This document shows positions 6,818 to 12,679 of a stretch of DNA of 13,511 nt, piece after piece. The notes under the pieces are model-generated. The model made no database searches and was not told where the DNA came from. It saw nothing but the letters and a program-made list of their open reading frames with translations. This DNA comes from Candidatus Sumerlaeota bacterium. GTDB lineage: Bacteria > UBP6 > UBA1177. The stretch is taken from assembly GCA_007136595.1 (NCBI GenBank), contig SLGQ01000039.1, forward strand, positions 1 to 13,511, in the 5' to 3' direction. A program made the position numbers and the translations under genes. Within the stretch, counting starts at the first letter, position 1. Every line of letters begins with the position of its first letter.

Positions 6818-8092
6818 TCACCCTTCAAACTTTTTGAAAAGTATTCCCGCATTATGCCCTCCAAAGCCGTAAGATGTTGAAACAGCATAGTTTATCTCAA
6901 GATTTGAAGTTTTATGAACCATGTTGAGATTTTCGATCGGATCACTTATCAAAGAGCCGTGAACTTTCTGATGGTGAATTGAAAGTGCTGTGACGGCTGC
7001 TTCAAAAGCTCCGCTTGCTCCCACAGTGTGCCCGAGTATCCCTTTCGTAGAGTTTATTGCGGGCTGGTGTTCAATATCTCCAAAAATTTGCTGAATGATT
7101 TCTGATTCGATCCGGTCATTGAGTTCCGTGCCTGTTCCGTGAGAGTTGAGATAGTCAATTTTTCTTCCATTTGAAAGTACCATAAGCATGGATTTTATTG
7201 ATTCACTCCCTTCTTTAAGCTGTACAATGTTGTAAGCATCGCTGTTGGAGCAGTAGTCAACTATTTCAGCATAGATTTTCGCCCCTCTTTTTTGAGCTTT
7301 TTCAAGTTCTTCAAGAATGATAACAGCAGAGCCTCCTTCTCCGAATAGAAAACCGGAGCGATTTTTTGAAAAAGGCTCAGGATTTCCGACAGGTGACTTT
7401 GTAAGTGCACTGAGAACATCAAAAGACCTCATTGTGGCTCCGTAAGGAACTTCAAGGCACTCGGCACCTCCGGCAACAGCGGCATCGTAATATCCGTCTT
7501 TAATTTTTCTGAAAGCTTCTCCTATTGCGTAAGTTCCTGAAGAACATGCGGAATTAAGACAAAAGTTTTCTCCTTTTATCCCAAAAAGTATGCTTGTCCA
7601 TGCAGCAGGAGCGTTTGCCATGACATTTACTGCCGACATTGTTGGATATTTAGTGGGGAAGCCGTAGTCTTCAAGCAGTTTTTTGTCATGCCCGAACATG
7701 TTTGTGTTCTGTGCAACTACTGCGGCATGAAGGTTGTTCACTCCTACTCCGATATAAACAGCACCGCTTTCAATACCTTCAACTGAAAAGGTATGTCCTT
7801 CCCGTTTAAAATTAAAACCTCCGTCTTCAAGTGCGAGTCCTGCCGCATCAACCGTGAGGAGAGATGTTTTATCCATTGCTTTAACAAAAAGTGGATGAAA
7901 TTCGTACCTTTCGATATCAGGTATCGGAGCAGGAACATGGAAGAGTGATTTCCATTTATGGTTCTGTTTGTAAGTTTCGGGTATCGGTCTTGTATCAAGT
8001 TCAAGATTACAAATTGAATCCCAGAACGGCTCAACACCTTTGCATATTGATCTGACCGCTCCTATTCCTGTTATTGCAACTCTTCTTGTCAT
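6818..8092 (-). CDS. Beta-ketoacyl synthase (FabF/KAS II-like)
   Basis: A condensing enzyme that joins an acyl group to malonyl-ACP with loss of CO2, 424 residues. The thiolase-fold catalytic set is complete: nucleophile Cys183 (SACSSG), His318 (SHGTGT), Lys350 (STKGILG) and His355 (GHTVGA). The C-terminal glycine-rich loop is YGFGGHNAG (408-416). Overall length and motif order match KAS I/II (FabB/FabF). It diverges from housekeeping FabF in the N-terminal third (for example PIPDIERYEFHPLFVKAMD). With its dedicated ACP in the same operon, it looks like a pathway-specific ketosynthase. No chain-length-factor partner is in the window. The start at 8092 (MTRRVAITG) is chosen over an ATG 18 bases upstream because it gives the family N-terminus, overlaps the upstream stop as ATGA, and has GGTGGAG 8 bases before it. 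Confidence 0.9.
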   Translation of the reverse strand: MTRRVAITGIGAVRSICKGVEPFWDSICNLELDTRPIPETYKQNHKWKSLFHVPAPIPDIERYEFHPLFVKAMDKTSLLTVDAAGLALEDGGFNFKREGHTFSVEGIESGAVYIGVGVNNLHAAVVAQNTNMFGHDKKLLEDYGFPTKYPTMSAVNVMANAPAAWTSILFGIKGENFCLNSACSSGTYAIGEAFRKIKDGYYDAAVAGGAECLEVPYGATMRSFDVLSALTKSPVGNPEPFSKNRSGFLFGEGGSAVIILEELEKAQKRGAKIYAEIVDYCSNSDAYNIVQLKEGSESIKSMLMVLSNGRKIDYLNSHGTGTELNDRIESEIIQQIFGDIEHQPAINSTKGILGHTVGASGAFEAAVTALSIHHQKVHGSLISDPIENLNMVHKTSNLEINYAVSTSYGFGGHNAGILFKKFEG

Positions 8093-9087
8093 GATTCTTT
8101 CTCCACCCACTTTGAAACTTCAGAAATATAATCCTTAACTTTCTCAAAATCCCTTGCTCTGAGCGAGAAATTTTCAAGGTTATAAGTTTTTTCTTTGTAT
8201 TTGAGTTCTTTGCGCCCTGTTGTAATTTTACCGAGATAGTTGAAATCATAATTTTTTGCTTCTTGCAGGAACTGTTCTAAGCGGTTTTTGGGAACTGTAA
8301 AGAGGAGTTCATATTCTCCCGCTTCTCCAAAAAAGAGAAGAAGTTTTGAAAGCTTTGATAATTTTGAGATAACTGAAGCGCCCTTTAAAAAGGGGAGCTT
8401 TTCAATGCAAAAACCGCATTTTGACATTTCAGCGATAGTATTTATTCCGTTAAAAACACCGTCACTTGTGTCAATACATGATGTGGCAAATTTGCTGATA
8501 AGATCAGATTCTTCAACCCTAAGCGGCAGCTTTAACGGAAGAAACTCTGAAATTTTTGAGACGATAGTTCTGTCGCTGAATATCTTTAAAAAAGCTTCGA
8601 TATTACCTTTTCCGATTTTGCCTGTCATAAAAACAGAATCTCCCGATTTTGCACCGCTTCTCATTACAGGTTTTTCAGCTCTTCCAATAACTGTTGCGGT
8701 GTATCTCCATTGATCTGAAACTTCGAGATCTCCTCCAAGAAAAGAGACTGAGCTTTTTTCAAGAGCTTTTGATACACCCTTTACAATTTCAGTGATGTAT
8801 TCTTCTTCCCAATTTTTATCAACGGTGAGACTGTGAAGATAGTAAACAGGTTTTCCGCCTGTTGCATAAATATCTGAAATGGCTCCAACTGCCATGTTCC
8901 AGCCAAGTGAAAACCCGTCGTTTTCTCTGAAATGATCTTCACTGGAAAATTCATCAATATTGAAAAGGGTGAATCCTCCAAATTCCTGGACTATTTCAGA
9001 GTCGGACTGAAAAAGTCCGTTTATCTGGAACTTGCTTCTTGGCAGAAGCGGGGAGACAAGGTCTATCAGTTTTCTTTCTTTATCCAT
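8089..9087 (-). CDS. ThiL/AIR-synthase-related (PurM-fold) protein
   Basis: A 332-residue protein with the layout of thiamine-monophosphate kinase and its ATP-binding PurM/AIR-synthase relatives. Recognisable blocks, with the ThiL equivalent in brackets, are: FSSEDHF (47-53; VEGVHF), GAISDIYATGG (68-78; NLSDLAAMGG), LGGD (117-120; GGDT), VMRSGAKSGDSVFMTG (141-156), DTSDG (206-210; DISDGL) and GEAGEYELLFTV (254-265; GGEDYELLFTV). The N-terminal GDDxA motif that helps bind metal-ATP in ThiL is not recognisable: the corresponding segment (about 20-42) reads QINGLFQSDSEIV. There is no thiamine gene nearby. It is therefore probably not a housekeeping ThiL but a paralogue recruited to the operon, either a kinase for another substrate or a non-canonical ATP-binding protein. 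It starts directly after the upstream TAA, with a GGAGG ribosome-binding site, and its stop overlaps the ketosynthase start. Confidence 0.78.
   Translation of the reverse strand: MDKERKLIDLVSPLLPRSKFQINGLFQSDSEIVQEFGGFTLFNIDEFSSEDHFRENDGFSLGWNMAVGAISDIYATGGKPVYYLHSLTVDKNWEEEYITEIVKGVSKALEKSSVSFLGGDLEVSDQWRYTATVIGRAEKPVMRSGAKSGDSVFMTGKIGKGNIEAFLKIFSDRTIVSKISEFLPLKLPLRVEESDLISKFATSCIDTSDGVFNGINTIAEMSKCGFCIEKLPFLKGASVISKLSKLSKLLLFFGEAGEYELLFTVPKNRLEQFLQEAKNYDFNYLGKITTGRKELKYKEKTYNLENFSLRARDFEKVKDYISEVSKWVEKES
8101..8107 (-). promoter_or_regulatory. Ribosome binding site of the ketosynthase gene
   Basis: Minus-strand GGTGGAG eight bases before the ATG at 8090-8092, inside the 3' end of the upstream gene. 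It decides the shorter start. Confidence 0.65.
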
Positions 9088-10056
9088 TTATTCCTCCGCA
9101 AACAATGTAAGCGGTTCTTTTGCAAGCTCTATTTCGCATGGAAGAAACCCGGCAGGATCTCCGTCAAATTCAATACGGGGGAATGAATTGTTGCCTGCAA
9201 CAGATATTTTACTGCAATAGCTCAAAGATAAAGAGCCGTCATTTTCAAAAGGGACACCTTTGTAAACTTTTATGAGAGATGTGAGCCATTTGTAAAAGTT
9301 CATATTTTGTGCCGACATGATATACATTTTTTCATCGTCGTGATTCAGTTCATGAGGAACTTTAAGTCCTGAAGCAATATATTTTGTTCTTCCGATGGAA
9401 AGATTTGCAGCTTTTTTGAAAGTTACCTCTTTTTCATCAATTAAAGTTTTCAGATTTGATGGTGTATGATTCTTTATTGCTTTGACAGTGCTTATAAATG
9501 TTCCCAGTTTATCTCCTGTTATCTTTCGTATGCCTTTGTTTGCTCCGCTTGCAATGGCAGCTCCAAGACCGATATTTGCACAACACCCGAAAAAACTGAC
9601 TCCCCGTTCAGTTATTTCATCTATGAACTTTCCTTCAAATCCGGCATCATAGGTTTCACAATGGGTTATCATTCCCGCCTTTATTTTTTTTGTTTTTCCA
9701 AATGATATAAGTTGGACAGCTTTTTCTGTTTCAGTAGGGATTCCGTAACTCTTACAGAAATCAGGGCTTGTTCCCGAATAAATTACACCCATGACAGCAT
9801 TCGACCTGAGAGTTACTCTGTTTGTAAAAAAACCGTTGAGAACCCTGTTTATAGTTCCGTCTCCTCCGACAGCAATTATTGCATCATAGTTCAAGCTATG
9901 ACCTTCAATGCAAAAATCATAAGCATCATTCAGGCTGGAAGTTTCTTTGAAATCATAGGTCAAAGAGTATTTTTTCATTAAAGAATGTATAAGTTCAAAA
10001 TATTTTTTGCTTTTCCCCCCTTTTGATCCGGGGTTCATAATGAGGAGATGTCTCAC
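9088..10056 (-). CDS. Diacylglycerol/sphingosine-kinase (DAGK/LCB5)-family protein
   Basis: A soluble lipid-kinase-family protein, 322 residues. The N-terminal domain has NPGSKGG (8-14) and the nucleotide-binding GGDGT (64-68). The next family motif, normally GTGNDFA or GSGND, is GTSPDFC (95-101). The C-terminal beta domain ends with EFDGDPAG (296-303), equivalent to the 'DGE' motif. Known members phosphorylate diacylglycerol, sphingosine, ceramide or phosphatidylglycerol-type lipids (DgkB, YegS, LCB5/CerK). The operon suggests a hydroxyl on a lipid or amino-alcohol built by the neighbouring enzymes. The altered central motif may mean a different lipid substrate. The start is GTG (10054-10056), overlapping the oxoamine synthase stop as GTGA. 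It gives the expected start just before the first beta strand (RHLLIMNPGS). The gene abuts the ThiL-like gene with no gap. Confidence 0.87.
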   Translation of the reverse strand: MRHLLIMNPGSKGGKSKKYFELIHSLMKKYSLTYDFKETSSLNDAYDFCIEGHSLNYDAIIAVGGDGTINRVLNGFFTNRVTLRSNAVMGVIYSGTSPDFCKSYGIPTETEKAVQLISFGKTKKIKAGMITHCETYDAGFEGKFIDEITERGVSFFGCCANIGLGAAIASGANKGIRKITGDKLGTFISTVKAIKNHTPSNLKTLIDEKEVTFKKAANLSIGRTKYIASGLKVPHELNHDDEKMYIMSAQNMNFYKWLTSLIKVYKGVPFENDGSLSLSYCSKISVAGNNSFPRIEFDGDPAGFLPCEIELAKEPLTLFAEE

Positions 10057-11228
10057 CTTGTTGCTCCGATTTCGCGTATGGTTTCTGCTGCCTTTATAAC
10101 GCTTTCTTCAAGCAGATTGGCTCCTGCGATCAGTCTTATTTTTCCTTCATTTTTTGGAACTGATGGATAAACAAAAGGTGTTGATAAGATTCCGTTTTCA
10201 TAGAGTTGTTTTGCAAGCAGAAATGTTTCGTGAGTGTTTCCTGCAACTATTGAAGTGATTGGTGCTCCGCCATCAGCAAGATGGAACCCGCCTGACTTGG
10301 CACCGTTTCTAATGATGTTTCTATAGCGTATCATTTTTTCAGACAATTGAGTAAATTCTGTCTCAACTATGTTGAGAACCTCATCAATGCCTGCTAATGT
10401 GGCAGGGGTTAAGGCGGTTGAATATATAAGGTGTGGACAGTAGTATCTGAGATAATCTATCAAAGACTTTTTTCCTGCTATTACTCCGCCTGCATTTGCA
10501 AACGCTTTTCCAAGAGAAGTGAGATAAATTCCTTCAAAGTTCTCTATGTCAAAATGGCTCAATATTCCGCTTCCGTTTTTTCCTATCACACCGATACCAT
10601 GACTGTCGTCAATTACAGGTATTGCTTTGTATTTTTTGCAGATGTTTACAATTTCTTTAAAAGGGGCTATAGATCCTTCTGTTGAAAAAACTGATTCTGT
10701 TACAACAAATATTGTTTTGTAGTCTGTGCAGCGGGAAAGTATTTTCTCAATGGATTCAATATTGTTATGAAGGAACGGGCGGACTTTGCATCCGGCTGAC
10801 CGAACTCCTTCAACAAGGGAAGAGTGGGCATAGTGATCTACAAGGATAACATCATCTTTAGTTGCAAGTGCTGAAAATATGCCGTTATTCGCCTGATAAC
10901 AGCTTGGCAGCAGGATGGCATCTTCAAGTTCAAGATATTTTGCAACTCTTTGTTCAACATTTCTGTAAAGATCGGCATATCCGGTCGCAATAGGTGTTCC
11001 GCATAGAGAAGTACCGTATTTTTCAACAGCTTTTATAACAGCTTCTTTCACTCTTTTATCTGTTGCAAGTCCAAGATAGTTGTTCGATGCAAGATTTACA
11101 AACTCTTTGCCATTTACAATGAGAGGGTCGTCAAGTCCAGAGCCGATAAGGGGGTAGTAGGGATTAAACTTCGCATTTTCTGCAGGAGTGCGGTCTAATA
11201 TGAATCTTTCGTAGAAATTGCCGTTCAT
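10053..11228 (-). CDS. Alpha-oxoamine synthase (BioF/KBL/serine palmitoyltransferase family), PLP-dependent
   Basis: A fold-type I PLP enzyme, 391 residues, of the family that decarboxylatively condenses an amino acid with an acyl thioester (BioF, Kbl, serine palmitoyltransferase, CqsA, HemA). Visible features are NLASNNYLGLA (45-55), SCYQANNG (109-116), the ring-stacking His135 region (DHYAHSS), DDSHGIGVIG (207-216, pyridine-binding Asp207 and His210), Schiff-base Lys241 in TSLGKAFANAGG, and IYSTALTP (268-275). The substrate cannot be read from motifs. No biotin, heme or threonine-degradation gene is nearby. The directly upstream gene is an acyl carrier protein overlapping by ATGA, so acyl-ACP is the likely acyl donor. 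An ACP next to an oxoamine synthase recalls serine palmitoyltransferase loci of sphingolipid-making bacteria. The predicted product is therefore an acylated amino-ketone; this is inference. Confidence 0.9.
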   Translation of the reverse strand: MNGNFYERFILDRTPAENAKFNPYYPLIGSGLDDPLIVNGKEFVNLASNNYLGLATDKRVKEAVIKAVEKYGTSLCGTPIATGYADLYRNVEQRVAKYLELEDAILLPSCYQANNGIFSALATKDDVILVDHYAHSSLVEGVRSAGCKVRPFLHNNIESIEKILSRCTDYKTIFVVTESVFSTEGSIAPFKEIVNICKKYKAIPVIDDSHGIGVIGKNGSGILSHFDIENFEGIYLTSLGKAFANAGGVIAGKKSLIDYLRYYCPHLIYSTALTPATLAGIDEVLNIVETEFTQLSEKMIRYRNIIRNGAKSGGFHLADGGAPITSIVAGNTHETFLLAKQLYENGILSTPFVYPSVPKNEGKIRLIAGANLLEESVIKAAETIREIGATR

Positions 11229-11476
11229 TTTCTTGCCACTATTTCAGGATGGTTTTCACTAAGTTTTTTTATTATATCATTTACAGACAGAGTATCTTTT
11301 ACGGAGTCAACATCAATGTTTATACCGAATTCATCTTCAATTGAATTGATTAGCATCACTGTTGCAAACGAATCAAATCCGAGATCATCTTCAAGAAGAC
11401 TTTCCCCGGTAACGCTTACTTCCTTGTTTTCAAGATTTTCTTTTACAAGTTCAATTATTTTTTCTCTGAAACTCAT
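11225..11476 (-). CDS. Acyl carrier protein
   Basis: An 83-residue carrier protein with the four-helix pattern and the phosphopantetheine attachment serine Ser36 in GFDSFATV (33-40). Housekeeping ACPs usually have DSL there; DSF is a mild variant. The acidic helix II (MLINSIEDEFGI) is the surface recognised by partner enzymes. The pathway has its own ACP sitting between the flavin oxidoreductase and the oxoamine synthase, with ATGA overlaps on both sides. This points to covalently tethered acyl intermediates delivered to the synthase and/or the ketosynthase. The start at 11476 (MSFREKI) is chosen over an upstream ATG at 11497 because it overlaps the preceding stop and follows GGGGGA by six bases. 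Confidence 0.93.
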   Translation of the reverse strand: MSFREKIIELVKENLENKEVSVTGESLLEDDLGFDSFATVMLINSIEDEFGINIDVDSVKDTLSVNDIIKKLSENHPEIVARK

Positions 11477-12678
11477 AGTTTGTCCCCCGCCAGACATTTT
11501 GTTTCGTTTTCACTGTCACAATTTATTGCACACAGATTGCAGTTTATACAAGCAGATCTGTGAGCTGTATCCTCTTTTATTTTTTCAACAAAATCAACTT
11601 CTGCAAGAAAAGGTCTTGAAAGACTTATGAGGTCAGCCTGATCGTTTTGCAGAGCTTGTTCCATTTCATTTCCTGTCCTGAATCCTCCGACTGATATTAC
11701 AGGTATGCCGGTATGTTTTTTTGCAAGTTCAGCAAAATGGGCGTTGTATGCAGAGGTATAAGGTTTTATCCTTTTTTTTATGAAAGGTATGATGGTGTGC
11801 ATCAATATTTTCCTGAGTACCCGGTTGTCAGTTTTATACATCGGGTTAATTGAAAAAATTGCATTTAACGGTATTGCACCTCGAAAAATTGAAAGTGCGT
11901 AATCCATAGTTCCGTAGCTTATTTCAATTGCCGCAACCTTTTTTCTGTCAAGGAATTTTATCAACTCAATGAAGTTGTTTTCTGAAAAGGGTTTATGAAA
12001 ATCATCACTGCCCGATATTTTTACGAGAATAGGATAATCCTCTCCGCAAAGTTCACGGGAGCGGTCAATTATTTTTTCAAGGAACGCTGTTCCGATTCCG
12101 CTGTTGTCATCTATGCCGAACTCATCTTTTCGGTTGTTTATGGAAGGGTGGAGGAACTGGTGGATAAGATATCCGTGGGCACAGTGGAGCTGTACTCCGT
12201 CAAAACCAGCCTGTTTGGAATAAAGCGAGCTGTTTGCAAATTTTTCAATTATCTCAAAAGTTTCATTTGTTGATAGAGGATGGAGGATGCTCATGAAATA
12301 AAGGGATGGTTTTCTTGAAACTCCGACAACTCTGTGTTTGGTGAATTTTCTTTTTGTCTGTCTTCCTGTGTGGGCGATCTGTTTATAGATGATCCCGTTA
12401 TGTTTATGAACCATGTCCGTTATTTTTCTGAAATGCTCGATCTTGTCAGGATCGTCAAGCCCGGTCTGACCCGGCTGCATTGCACGGCCTTCTTTTGATA
12501 TGAATGCAAAGCCGGTTATTATTGCACCGATTTCCTGTCCGGCAAGGTCTTTATACATTTTAAAGTAAGATTCAAGAGGAAATCCGCCACTGTCAGCCAT
12601 TCCTTCAAATGTGGCAGATCTTATTATTCTGTTTCTGAGAGTGTTCTTTCCTATTTCTATTTTGGAAAAAAGTTTCAT
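11473..12678 (-). CDS. NADH:flavin oxidoreductase (old yellow enzyme family) with C-terminal cysteine cluster
   Basis: An OYE-family FMN enzyme, 401 residues, in a TIM-barrel fold. Visible features are the N-terminal NRIIRSATFEG (16-26), Gln100-Ile-Ala-His-Thr-Gly-Arg (QIAHTGRQ), the substrate-binding HCAH (His165, His168) in GVQLHCAHGYLIHQFL, the NNRKDEFG signature (181-188), and FMN-phosphate-binding ISVGGFR (328-334) and SLSRPFL (352-358). After the barrel, cysteines at 377, 380, 383, 387 and 395 (CINCNLCAINC) look like the [4Fe-4S] site of 2,4-dienoyl-CoA-reductase-type members. The FAD/NAD domains those proteins carry after it are absent. Family members reduce activated C=C bonds, so reduction of an enone or dienoyl intermediate is plausible here. 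Electrons may come from a separate partner. It starts 1 base after the UbiA stop with an AAAGGT ribosome-binding site, and its end overlaps the ACP start. Confidence 0.88.
   Translation of the reverse strand: MKLFSKIEIGKNTLRNRIIRSATFEGMADSGGFPLESYFKMYKDLAGQEIGAIITGFAFISKEGRAMQPGQTGLDDPDKIEHFRKITDMVHKHNGIIYKQIAHTGRQTKRKFTKHRVVGVSRKPSLYFMSILHPLSTNETFEIIEKFANSSLYSKQAGFDGVQLHCAHGYLIHQFLHPSINNRKDEFGIDDNSGIGTAFLEKIIDRSRELCGEDYPILVKISGSDDFHKPFSENNFIELIKFLDRKKVAAIEISYGTMDYALSIFRGAIPLNAIFSINPMYKTDNRVLRKILMHTIIPFIKKRIKPYTSAYNAHFAELAKKHTGIPVISVGGFRTGNEMEQALQNDQADLISLSRPFLAEVDFVEKIKEDTAHRSACINCNLCAINCDSENETKCLAGDKL
11483..11488 (-). promoter_or_regulatory. Ribosome binding site of the acyl carrier protein gene
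   Basis: Minus-strand GGGGGA, six bases before the ATG at 11474-11476 and inside the coding end of the flavin oxidoreductase gene. It supports the shorter ACP start. Confidence 0.6.
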
Positions 12679-12679
12679 T

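Noticed and set aside
8288..8713. 141-codon plus-strand open frame opposite the ThiL-like gene
   Set aside because: Antisense shadow with low-complexity Ser/Phe-rich translation and no recognisable motif.
8089..9087. Annotation as housekeeping thiL
   Set aside because: The N-terminal GDDxA motif is not recognisable, several blocks diverge, and the context is not thiamine synthesis.
10053..11228. Naming the PLP synthase bioF or kbl
   Set aside because: The family fit is clear, but motifs do not distinguish members, and no biotin or threonine dehydrogenase gene is present. A general family name is safer.
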